DNA from: Callaeas wilsoni
Taxonomy: Eukaryota; Chordata; Aves; Passeriformes; Callaeidae
Reading direction: 5' to 3'
Assembly (NCBI GenBank): GCA_013398955.1
Contig: VWPU01005002.1
Location: forward strand, 124,001 to 188,000
Length of the DNA stretch: 64,000 nucleotides
The notes under the pieces were generated by a model, which had not been told where the DNA came from, searched no databases, and saw only the letters and a list, made by a program, of their open reading frames with translations. The position numbers and the translations under genes are program-made. The stretch's first letter is position 1; the number at the start of each line of letters is the position of its first letter. Shown in pieces: positions 36,600-47,500 of this stretch.

Positions 36600-37744
36600 C
36601 AGCCACCAGCCAGATGTCACCTGTGCATTCTCTGGAGGGTGTGCAACGTGCCCTGGAGAAGACTGTGACACCTTGGGCTGCCACACTTCCATCTTTCTTT
36701 TCATGAGAAGGGAAGACTGGAGGCTAGGAACAAGCCCCGGTGCTTGAGCTTACATTACAAACCTGACACAGGGAGATGCCAACCAGCCCTAGTAGGAATC
36801 CAAGCTGGACCAGGACAGGTTTGCTTTGTAGTCCTGTTGTACAACCCTGAGCTCAAAGCAATAAATCAGCTTCCTCGTTTCCATCTTAACACTTTTATAG
36901 CCCCTGCTACAGACACTGCCTCATAATATTATCACAAAAAAATAATATTTGTGATGATGGTGGAGTTGAATCAGCAATGAGTGCAACTTAGGCACTGGGC
37001 TGATGATGAACAGTGCATCACTGACTGTGCAGAGGCAGCCACAGCTACTGTAACGAAACATTGGGGACTGTGGTTCCTGTGATAAACAATATGCCACTTC
37101 CTTGCTTCTTCCACCAAAGCACTGTATAAGAGACTGCTGATCAGCTGCATGTAGGTGACATAGCAGTTGCCAAATTGCTAATTTATTGGGGTTTTTCAAG
37201 CAAATAGCAGCAGTGGCTGTGGAAGAACTATTAGCGAATGTGAAAATGGATTTTGCTCCATAATTGTCAGAACATTGTAATACATTGGTAATGAGACAGT
37301 TTTAGGCAGCTCCACCTTTTTTCCAAAATCATTAATTGGAACCGTTCAGCTAAGCCAATGGTGTACATTTCTCTTGAGTTCATGAACTGGCTTTTGACAA
37401 AAATCACACAGACAGGAAAAGGGGAAGAAAACCCACAAAGGTGGAGCGAAGACATCCTAGTTAGAGATTGGCTTTATTTTTATGGCATAAGAGAAAGGAT
37501 ACCAAAAAAGACCTTTTCATCAAACAAATACCTTTCAATCTTGTCAGTTCAACATGTGTGGGTATTTCAGCTGCTAGAATGAACTACAAAACATCACAAA
37601 CACCAGCTGCAGGTGAATCCTCTCTGGTATCCACACTGGGGTTGCAGCATCATTTTTGCAAAAGCAACAAAACAAAACAGAGCTTACTATACCTGCTGAG
37701 GAAGGAAGGCAGCACAGGAGAACATCTGCTCCAAGGACAAAGAT
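36600..37744. other. Unassigned region
   Basis: No gene or repeat recognised beyond the fading edge of the minisatellite. Open frames are under 100 codons and overlap on opposite strands. Confidence 0.5.
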
Positions 37745-38185
37745 TTTGCAACCTCTGTGGGTAACCTGTGCCACTGTTTGATCAGCCTTTGAGAAAACAT
37801 TTAAGTGGAACTTCCTGTATTTCAAATTGTGCCAATTACCTCTCCTCTACTGGGCACTAGAGTCTGGTTCTGTCATCTTTACTTCCTCATCCCAACCCAA
37901 TCAGGTATTTATGCCAATGGGTAAGATGCCCTGAGCCTTCTCTTCTCCAGGCTGTACAGTCCCAGCTCTCCCAGGCCCACATTATATGACAAATGCACCA
38001 GTCCCTTAATCTTCTTTGTGGCCTTTCGCTGGACTTGCTCCAGTACATTCACGTCTCTCTTGTGCTGGGGAGCCCAAACTGAACCCAGAACTCCAGAGAT
38101 GTCTCACAAGAGCTGAACGGAGGGGGAGGATCACCACCCTCAGCCTGGTGACACCCTGCCTGCTGCAGTACATGGGCACAGCCAA
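37745..38185 (-). mobile_element. CR1 LINE fragment lacking its 3' end
   Basis: In reverse orientation this carries long, clear CR1 landmarks: gcaacctctgtgggtaacct, a tggaacttcctgtatttca motif, gccttctcttctccaggctg, tccagtcccttaatcttctt and tcgctggacttgctccagta. The terminal repeat and about the last 150 bases expected at the 3' end are absent at the left edge. The right edge fades around 38185, some 35 bases before the terminal repeat of the next CR1, so one insertion may have disrupted the other. Confidence 0.9.
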
Positions 38186-38220
38186 TCAGGTCCCCGGTGC
38201 CAAAAGACAACACAAAACCT

Positions 38221-39510
38221 GTCATAGAATCATAGAACCATTTAGATTGGAAAAGATCTGTAAGATGATTGAGTCCAGCTGTTAATTTTGCACTGCCAAG
38301 TCCACCACAAAACGCTGTCCCCAAGTGCCACATCTACACATCTTGTACATATCTTCAGGGATGGTGACTCCACCACTTCCCTGAGAAGCTTATTCCAATG
38401 TTTGACAACCTCTTCTGTGAAGAAATCTTTCCTAATATCAAATCTAAACTTCCCTTGGTGCAAATTGAGGTCATTTCCCCTTGTCTTTTGTTTGTTACTT
38501 GGGAGAAGAGACAACACTTCTTCCCTAAAACCTTTCAGATAGGTGTAGAGAGCAATAAGGTCTCCCCTGAGCCTCCTTTTCTCCAGGTTAAACATCAACT
38601 CCCTTAGCTGCTCTTCACAGGATTTGTGCTTCTGACTCTTCTCCAGCTCCATTCCCATTCTCTGCATGGGTTCCAGTACCTCAGTGTCTTTCTGGTAGTG
38701 AGGGGGCCAGAACTAGACACAAGATGCAAGGTGTGGCCTCAGCAGGGGGACAATCACTGCCCTGGTCCTGCTGGCCACACTACTTCTGATGCAGGCCAGG
38801 ACGCCCTTGGCCTTCTTGGCCACCTGGGCACACCCTGGCTCATGTTCAGCATCTGCCAACCCCAGGTCCTTTTCCTCCAGGCACCTTTCCAGCCACTCCT
38901 CCCCCAGACTGTAGTGCTGCATGGGGTTGTTGTGACCCAAGTTCAGGACCCAGCGCTTCACCTTCTGGAGCCTCATACAGTTGATCCACCCTGTCATTAT
39001 CCCTCGGCAGAGCCTTCCCACACTCCAGCAGATCAACATGCCTGCCCAGTTTGGGGTCACCTGCAAACTGGCAGAGGGTACCCTCAATCCCCACACACAG
39101 TTTATCGATGAAGACATTAAACTGGATTCACCGTAGGACTGAGCCCTGGGGAACACCACTTGTGACCGGCCACCACCTGGATGTGGCTCCATTCATCACC
39201 ACTCTCTGGATCCAGCCAGGTTTTTACCCAGCCAAGAGTACACACATCCAAGTCACAAACAGCCAATTTCTCCAGCAGAATGCTGTGGGAAATGGTGTCA
39301 TAGACTTTACTGAACTCTGCGTAGACATCACCACAGCCTTTCCCTCATCCACTAAGGGCGTCATCCTGTCATAGAAGGAGATCAGACTGGTCATGCAGGA
39401 TATGCCTTTTCTAAATTCATGCTGGCTAGGCCTGATCCTCCATTGTTCTGTATGTGCCATAGCACTCAGTATGAGCTGCTCCATAAAAACTTCATTAATG
39501 GGAAACAAAA
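38221..39510 (-). mobile_element. CR1 LINE with partial, broken ORF2
   Basis: At about 1.3 kb this is the longest CR1 in the window. It starts with two terminal-repeat units, catagaat (38223-38230) and catagaac (38231-38238). On the minus strand the frames at 39224-39508, 38713-39192 and 38242-38667 are successive pieces of ORF2 split by frameshifts. The first has the reverse transcriptase motif FRKGISCMTSLISFYD; the middle has LGHNNPMQHYSLGEEWLE; the last has NLEKRRLRGDLIALYTYLKG and HWNKLLREVVESPSL. The catalytic FADD box reads FAGD at 39056-39067, so the polymerase aspartate pair is lost. The endonuclease domain and ORF1 are missing by 5' truncation. The element is dead. The plus frames at 38288-39374 are shadows. 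Confidence 0.95.
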
Positions 39511-42500
39511 CATCAAAATCCAGTCTGAAGGAGCAACTTTTTACTGGGCTGCCTAAGGTTGTCTTACCTTCAGAATGAGGTTCAACTCATCACTTTTGGT
39601 CATTACCCACCACAACAATATCCATGTTCAAAAATACAGTGTGCAGGAGAGAAAGTTTTTCCTCATTAATGTCCAAGCATTTGTAGAAGTTGGAAACTAC
39701 TCAGCCAGACAGCTAGGAAATGTAAAGGCAACATCAGAAAGCTGGGTGGGGGAGAACTTTTTCAAATATTTTGGGACATTATGCTGAGGGATTTTTTTTT
39801 ATTCCTATACCTGATCTACCTAATCTTTTGTCATTTTCAGATAACACTAGCATACATAAAAAAGCTATTCATCTATTAAGCTGGAAGCCATGTAGAAGCC
39901 ATTCTCTAGCCCTTCTCATTGTGCAGAGACTACAGCTGTCAAATGTTGACACTTTTTTTTTTTGCCTGTTTAAGAGACAATCAATTTATAGAACAGTTTC
40001 ACAAGTCTATGCAGTTTATCTTCACAAGTCTTTTTAGTTTAGCTTTTGGATTGAAATGCTTCAAGCACTTCAAACAAGTATCACATGGCTCTCTGAAGCC
40101 TGCTACAGAAATCATAATAAAAGGCCTATTGTAGAAGAAGCATAACTAAACACACAAGAAGACATGATTCATTGGGACTGGGACAATTCAATGTCTTCTG
40201 TAGACAAGTATTTACTTCTTCCTGATTCACCATTACCTGAAGTATTTCTCTAAGCAGCAGCAAAGTGCCAAAGGCAAGAAGAATTTTAACAGCTCAGCAT
40301 ATGAATAACAGACTTATACTGAGACACAGCCAACTGAAACTGTCATAAGTAAGATGAGACAGGCAGGTTTGCTCAGAGATTGAACACTATAAGCAACTCA
40401 GTAGTGCTGGCTGCAGATGTGCCCTGTGCACACACACATTGGAGAAAGGCAATGAAAGCCCATAAAAATGGATATAAAATGAGAGAAACTTTTAGAGATG
40501 TAGTGCAACCTGGAAAGGGGTGTGGAACTATAACCAAAACGAGACTCCTACTCTATGGAGAGAAATGGAATTTTGTAGGTGTTTGAAATAAAAGATCTGT
40601 AGTGAAAAAAAGCAGGCTGTGTATCAATTCCTTTTTTGAATGAAAAAACTTATAAGTTTGATTAAACCCTCAAGTCAAAGGTACACCTAACTGGACAGGA
40701 GAGAAATTGAGATGTTATTCTTGGTGAGCCAAGGTGGAAAGAAGATATTCATTGAGATTAATCAAAAAGTTAACTGAAAGTATTTAAACAAACCTGGCAG
40801 AAGAGCTAGAGGCTTTACTGCAGGTGTCTGGGAAGACTGAGAATGTCTCCAAAGGGCTCAACATCCAAAGCTGCAATTTTTGCTGTGGAAAAGCATCCAA
40901 AGTAAGGTTGAAACGTGGCTTCTGAATTGCTTTTGATGGTTTTAAGAGGTTCGATCATATGTTTGCTATGTATAAGAAAGGAGCCAGAGTCAACACATTT
41001 CTGGACTAAAATCTCTGTAACTATAAAAAGCCAAGAAAGATCATTTCTAAATATGCATTTTAAGTATTAGGTAGATACTTGATAGTAGATACTCACACAA
41101 GAAAGGAGTTGATTTATACAACAAATTTTTGTTCTAGGCAAAAGGACAAAATCCTTGTTATTTTGCACAAAATGACCCTCAGAGGATATGAACTAGCTTC
41201 ATTTTTCTTTGGAAGCCTCTCAATGCCTCATATTTCATGGATGATGGATAGTTGTCCATATTTGACAGGAAGACCTGCCATGCAGGAAGGCACCTTTAAG
41301 ACAAGAATCACAGAATAGCTGTTTGTGATAATGGTTTACGGCACACTTGCAGCACATATGAAATCCCTTCAGATTCAAAGATGATTTTTATAAAAAAGAT
41401 AAAACCAGAACTGAATTCTGGGGACAATCAGGCAATAAATCCATGTGATTGTGGAAGAGTCATAAATCAGGCAAAGATCTGCCCAGCAGTGTAACCCACT
41501 TGCCAGCAGAGTTATCTGAAACATTTAAGTCTCTGGCAGCAATTTTAACTAAAGAATCCACTGTAATTAACTCATTAGCAGTTGTTCCAATGAGTTTAGC
41601 ACTATAAGCCTCTGAGGCTCCAGAAAGCTAGATATTTCAGAGGCTGTAAATTTTGCTAGAATGTGGCAGATATTTGCACAAGGCTTTCCTCAGTAAACAA
41701 GTGAGTTCAACCATCTTCCACTTCTTGGGAAAATGTAACCTTTGTGGCAACCCTTCCTGGCAGAACACATCCTACAGTGCTTTTCCATGGCTGCTCAGGC
41801 TACATAGCAAGGCCAGCAATAAACATGCATCCTTTTATGCTTAACAGTCAGGTCTTTCATTACTTTTGGGGCTAAAACAAAACCTCCTACAGCTACAGCT
41901 CCATTAGGGACTACAGCAGCTGGCAGTACTGACTTTGTGCAGCAAAGAACAATAGATGTATAACACACAAAGGTCATTTCTGTGACGGAGTGGGACCTGC
42001 TCTAACAAGTTATGAATATGCAATAGAAAATGGAGTTTGACAGGTGTTTTCTGTTCTCCAGGCTGAAGTCCTACACAATGTGGAAATCTCTTCCCTCCAC
42101 TGGGTCTTGCAAAAGATGCTTAAACCCACTAGAGCATCACACCAAGCCCCATATCAGTCAATGCTGCTCCTTGACCAGGAGTGCATGACCCAAAGGGTTC
42201 CCTTGAAAAGCATCCCAGGCAGGAGCACCTTATCCAAGTCCACACTGCCTGGCTTCAGGCACTGAGTAAGCACAGGCCACTGGGGGGCCAACTATGCTGT
42301 CACCAACTGCACCCTCACTTAGATCTCACCCAAATTCTCTGTACTTGCCATGTACAATCACAGAATGCTGCCTAGACAACACTAATCCCAGTGTGCAGGT
42401 GGGACCAGAGGGTCTTTCTGACCTAGGCAGCCCTCGGCATCCCCTGGCCCTTTTCATCGGGGCACAGCCTTCCAGTAAAAACATATTGCGGCAAAAGAGG

Positions 42501-44754
42501 GAGAAAAGCCACTCCACACCAGGATAACCATGCTTTCCACAGCTATCTGTTCAGAATCCATCCTTGCCAGTATGCCCCAAGGACAACACATGCAACTCTT
42601 GGCCCTCACTAGGCTGGACTCCTTGAAGATCCCCGTTCCATGGAGGGTGCTCTGCTCCAAGTCTTTCTGGCATACATGTGTTTTACCACCATCCCTGTCA
42701 ACTCTGCTTCTACCAGTCATGTCACAGTCCTCCCCATGAAGAAGCAGGGAGTCACAGAGACACCGTGCCATGTTTTCCTATGGGATTGGCTCTGACATGC
42801 ACAACAGAGCTAGAAAAGCCTAGCCTTCCCTCAGTTCATATGCCTAGTACAACTCTTTATACTTTAAGGCAGGAAATCTGGACAGACGTGTTGCTTTGAG
42901 AATAACAACACATGTTTCAGCACTTAAGTTGTTTCTTGTATCAGATGCTCAATGCAGAATCATCTGCATTTTATTTTAAAATATTGAGAGAAACATTTTA
43001 TGAACTGTCATTATCTAGTTTGGCAGATAAAACATGTAGCTGCGTCATAGTTTCTAGAGTTTCATCACAGTATGCTAGTAGTTAAGCATTTTCTAATGAA
43101 AGCTAGAGTTTGTAGATACTGACAACATACCAAAACTGCAGGGAGTAGAAAAACACAAAACCAGACAATTCTGAAAGACTTCAGTGAAGATCATGAGAAT
43201 TTGCAGTCCAGCCAATGCCTGCTCAAGTCTGGGTACAGCTAAAAACAAGCACCCTGGGATGCTGCTCTCTTTCTTTTAGATCTGGACCCTGCTGACACTA
43301 AAAGAGGACTGGGGGAGGAAAGAACACCTCTGCTATGGAGGCTGGGAGGAACAGGACAGCCCAGTCCTGACACACCCGGGGCGCTGGTCTGACTTTGTTT
43401 AGCTCTGCCTGCAGCCAAACTCCGGCTTGCAATAGTGATTATACAGCTCCTAGTGCACCTAAAACACGGCTCCTCAAAAGCCATGAGGAGATGTAAAATC
43501 TATTGGGCCAAACATCCTCCCAGCCATGTCCAGGACAGCTGGCAGCTCAGCCACAGACCAAACACACTTAGAAAAGGCACCAAATCTCCCCTGCTCTGCT
43601 GGCAGAGCAGCAGCCCTGTGTTGGTGGGCTTGAGCCCTCCAGGAAGATAACCTCCCACCACTCCTGTGGTGTTGGCACTAGGTGACTGTTTGTGTCAGGG
43701 CAGACAGGACAGACCATCCCAGAAGAAAGTAAAAAGCAGCAGCAAGTTCCGAGCAAGACAGGACCTCACTTCAGCTCCATCAGAGTGTGCCAGCCAGTTG
43801 AGGATACAGCCCCTGAAGCAGCAGTTTCGAAACTCTGCTGTAGCTGATAGCTGAGGTAGCTGTCCCCATATCTTTAGCTAATTTTCATATGCAAATAGGG
43901 TCTCATCTTGCATGTCTGATGAATAACCTTTACTACTGCTACTGATGTCCTTTTCAGCACAGATAGACTGTGCACTTGCCACAATCAAACCTAGGTACAA
44001 ACCTAGTCTACCTCGGTCTGCTGCATTCCAGTTTTTGGAGGAGGAAAGGACTAAATTTGAAGCTTAATTATTTAAAGTAAATTAGTTTCCTCACTTAAGA
44101 GTTAGAGATGTGATTTAACAAGTTGGGGACTGACATTTAAAAGTTTAGTGGTGAGTCAGACTGTGCCAAAAGGGTGCAATTGAGAACAGAGTGAAAAGTG
44201 AATGTAAACTCTCTGGAGCTTTAATCTTGATTGCAATATTACTGACAAAACTCAGCCCAGAACTGACCCAGATTTATCTTGCCTAGCTTTTTAAACATAG
44301 ATGTGACACCCCATTTAGAAACTGTTGTCCTACACACCATCTGTAGTTTATGGAGAAAAATCAAGACCTCTGGGGGAAATCAGCCTGATCTGAATCCCAG
44401 ATCTCAACAGCCTGTTAGCAGTATTTCCTTCCCTTTTAAAAGAAGCCTCCTGATTGCATCACCCCTTGCATCTGTGAGCTGTAGGAGTCAGGCTGTTCAT
44501 AAAAATCTGCTTTAGACACCAGAACATCTAGAACTTACTATCTCTACTCAACTTTGCTAGCTTGCTGTCATGCCTGCTCTGTCACTCTCCAACAATGACC
44601 ACGGAGGGTTCCTGTGGTTTAGGGGCTCGCCCCAGCAGGTGCCCTTCTGCACACACAGCAGGTATTGCTCACATCCATGCCGCTAGTCTAAAGTGTGGAG
44701 TTTACACAGCCATCTGGAGCACATCTCCAGCTGATTTTGAGCACCCACAGGCAC
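39511..44754. other. Unassigned region
   Basis: No gene recognised in 5 kb. The patch 42050-42780 is somewhat GC-richer and carries frames of up to 105 codons on both strands (for example 42454-42771 minus, 42294-42527 plus) without a known family. 43240-43860 is similar. Short matches to the CR1 terminal octamer (41306, 42359) have no CR1 body next to them. Confidence 0.45.
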
Positions 44755-45020
44755 AGGACTCCAGGTGAAACCTCATGAGCCTTGTTTAACACCTGCCATT
44801 TTGTGGAGGGCCCCATGGCGACCAGGGACACTGCTCTGCTGTCCAACAGGACCCACACTCCTCTTCCAAAAAGCTGCCCCAGCCTATACTGGTATTTGGG
44901 GTTATCCTGCCTCAGCTGTAGGTCATTTTGGCCAGACTGCCAGGATGCTTCTGAATAGCAGCCCCGTTCTCCAGCCTATCAACCTGGGGTCATACAGGGA
45001 GGGCTCTGCTTCCCTTTACC
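44755..45020 (-). mobile_element. Old CR1 LINE fragment (internal part)
   Basis: Read on the plus strand, ccccagcctatactggtatt, ttggggttatcctgcctcag and ctccagcctatcaacctg follow the order of a CR1 ORF2 segment in reverse, equivalent to about 38880-39010 in the longer copy. Both ends are degraded and no terminal repeat is present. Divergence is high. The frame at 44765-45058 on the plus strand is antisense to the element. Confidence 0.65.
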
Positions 45021-46698
45021 ATCCTCCAATACAATCTTCCAGGCATTTCAAAAGGTAAAAACATCCCACCTTTTTTTCATTTTGCCTCTTTCTGAATCCT
45101 CCTATAAAGGGGGATCATTACAAAGTGAAATAAGAAACTATGTGTGCAGAGACAGATTACATGAGACTGCATTAATGAAGCTCACAAAAAGGAATTGAAT
45201 GGGAAAACTTTACGTATTCTTGTGTTTTAAGTGCACACAGACAATGCAAGATTCCTATTTGCCTTAAAGGTACATAAATTTTTACTGACTTTATTTGCTG
45301 GAAACAAAGCATAATGTTCAGTATCACAGCACAATGATAGGGGTCTGTAAGTTGTATAGTCACTGTCTAGATCAATAAAATAAAAACGCAGTTTCAAATC
45401 GACCAAATATAAAATAACTTCTCAGAAGGCAAGGAACCAAAACAGTCTACAAGAATGATGAACAGTTGAAGAAAAAGATTCAAGAGTTCTTTATCAGTAA
45501 AATTCTTCAATTTGTCAAGGTGTAATAAACTGGTATTTAAAAATATACATTGTACTGTGCTCAGCCTGGAAATCAAGAGAGACCATATCACTAATATAAC
45601 TAACTAAATAAATAAATTGATTCTACTATCAAAACACTGTGATCATTTCACATTTTTTTCAATGGGAAAAAAATTTCATTTCCTGTAGTGAACTCAAGGT
45701 GAAGAGGGATTAAACTGATAACATTCAAAAGAAGTGCATTTGTTTATATAATCTAAAATAGGTGGGGAATAGTGACACAGAACAAAATATCAAGATGACA
45801 ATGCAAGCCATGGGAGATTTTAAGATGCCCTTTCATGCTGAAAGGCAATGCTAAAATAACATTATCCAGTTCCATGTATCTCTGTTTTCCCTAATTTTTC
45901 TCCAAGATTCTCCATATTTATAAGTGGTTACTGTTTCAAAGTGATCAGACTTGCAACACATCTTATTTTAGAATAGGGATACTGCCCAGTTTCAGAATTC
46001 CGACAGGAAATTAAGATTCTGCAATCACAGTCTGCATTTAGAGAGAAGAAAACATCAGTTGTCCCCATCCTAGAAACCAGCTCCCCAGTTAGGGAAAACT
46101 GCAACCCTAAGAAGATCTTTTTTTTCCTGTTTTTTCCCCAGAAAAGACAATAGGCTAGTCTTTAAAGCACACCTACATTACATATGGAAAATCTAATTCC
46201 AGGTCTTCATTGGTATTGATCACAGCAGGGATTCGAACACAGGTGTCACAGGGCAGTGTCCTAAGTGGAATTATACAGTGCTATTAGGAGCATTTTGCAA
46301 ACAGTCCATGAGCCAGGGACAGCAGGAGCACATCCACATATTGCTCAGATGTCTCGGGAGTTCACAGGGTGAGAAGCACAGCAGGGCTGGGAACAGGACA
46401 CTGGGGTCAGGCTCCAGATTTTGAGGATAGAACCCCATAGGAAGAGATTGCTTTCCTTAGAGTAAAGAGAAGAAAGTCACAAGGATTCTGGTTGGAAGAC
46501 ACGCCCAGTGGTCACCCAGAGCAGCCACCTGCCCAAAGCAGGAGTGCTGCCAGCACCAGCTCAGCTCTGCCATGGCTTTCTCTTGCTCAATCTTGAATAC
46601 TCTGGCAGGCAAAGAGGGCACCATCCACCCAGAGATAAAGCTTCTCTTGCCTCTAATCTGAGCCCTGCAAGATTCAGTGCAGCCATTTATCCCTTGAT
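45021..46698. other. Unassigned AT-rich region
   Basis: No gene recognised. A possible MIR remnant at 46215-46290 is listed separately. The 119-codon minus frame at 46457-46816 overlaps the LTR-like block and has no recognised domain. Confidence 0.5.
46215..46290 (-). mobile_element. Possible MIR head with tRNA B-box
   Basis: The plus strand reads cagcagggattcgaacacag; its complement carries GTTCGAATCC, the RNA polymerase III B-box core (46229-46238), as found in the tRNA-derived head of MIR. The following gcagtgtcctaagtgg fits the reversed MIR start loosely. No clover-leaf can be built, so it is not a tRNA gene. Assignment is tentative. Confidence 0.4.
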
Positions 46699-47100
46699 GT
46701 TGTGGTGAATGAACCAACCCAAATAATGGCCAGGGGGCCACAGAGCCCAGAAAAAGAGGGTTGTTGGGCTGGCTCCAAAGGGTAAAATCCCCCTCGGTGA
46801 GGATGGGTTCTCCCATTGAATTCCTGTGACCTGATCTAGGCTCGGTCTGTCTGATTGACAGTGGACAGACCCCCCTTGTATCTCCTAAGGAAAGGTAACC
46901 AGACCTGTCCTGCCCTTCCCTTCTTCCTATAGGTCCCTTCTATGTCATCCCCGCCCCCTTCCTGTATCCCTTTAAAGCCCACTCGGGCTACTATCTTGTC
47001 CTCTTCGCTTCCGGTCCCCTTCGAGGGAGTTTCTACAACAAACCCTGGGAATACCAGCCGAAGGAGCCACCTCACTCATTAATTTCTGGTCACGCCTGGG
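46699..47100 (+). mobile_element. Probable solo LTR (ERV, family not named)
   Basis: The block starts tgttgtggtgaatgaacc and has the layout of a short retroviral LTR: a C-rich U3-like part, a tttaaagccc box near 46970, then acaacaaaccctgggaatac near 47036, where aacaaa looks like a mutated AATAAA, followed by a U5-like stretch to about 47100. I believe I recognise the ctctcattaatttctggtcacgcctgggctat-type U5 from avian ERV LTRs, but cannot name the family. Ends are uncertain and no target duplication was found. Only an LTR is visible. Confidence 0.4.
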
Positions 47101-47500
47101 CTATCTATAAGCCCCAGGCGCGCGTGGCTCCGTGCCTTCCACCGCACGGGCGAGGAAGCTGCCAGCGAGGCACCGAGGTGCCACAGAGTGCTGTCCCTTT
47201 GTTTTGGGCACGTCTGGACAAGCTGCAGCTCTCCCAGCCCGGCCAGTGCGCCTGTGTACTAATATACCTTGCCATATGTTTTGACTCCACGAGGAAGACT
47301 TTGGCTCTGTCACCTCTATCCCTGTTCTTTAAATAGCTATACACTGCTCTATACCGTACCTGCCCTTCGACTTCTTCCCCGATGCCCTCAGTCTCTCACT
47401 GCAGTCCTTGTTGACCCACTGGACCCTCGTCTGTATGTAAAGGGCTGCTACTGCTCCACTGAGGGATATCCAAACAAATCAGGAAACACTACATTAGGAC
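47101..47500. other. CpG-rich block next to LTR-like sequence, unassigned
   Basis: The first 150 bases contain several CpGs (gcgcgcg near 47118) in an otherwise CpG-poor window. Frames on both strands (47101-47344 minus, 47124-47336 and 47269-47592 plus) have no recognised family. It may be part of the same ERV or an unrelated small CpG cluster. Confidence 0.4.

Noticed and set aside
36158..36668. Frames of 126-146 codons with repeated Gly/Ala/Cys motifs
   Set aside because: They are readings of the 18/19-bp minisatellite; unit lengths shift the frame, so no constant peptide repeat is encoded.
38288..39374. Several plus-strand frames of 82-161 codons
   Set aside because: They are antisense to a minus-strand CR1 ORF2 remnant that explains the sequence.
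41306..41318. agaatcacagaatag, similar to the CR1 terminal repeat
   Set aside because: No CR1 body follows on the expected side; a 13-base match can be chance.
42358..42368. aatcacagaatg, similar to the CR1 terminal repeat
   Set aside because: Adjacent sequence has none of the CR1 landmarks.
46229..46238. B-box GTTCGAATCC on the minus strand as part of a tRNA gene
   Set aside because: No A-box at the right distance and no clover-leaf can be drawn; a MIR head explains it better.
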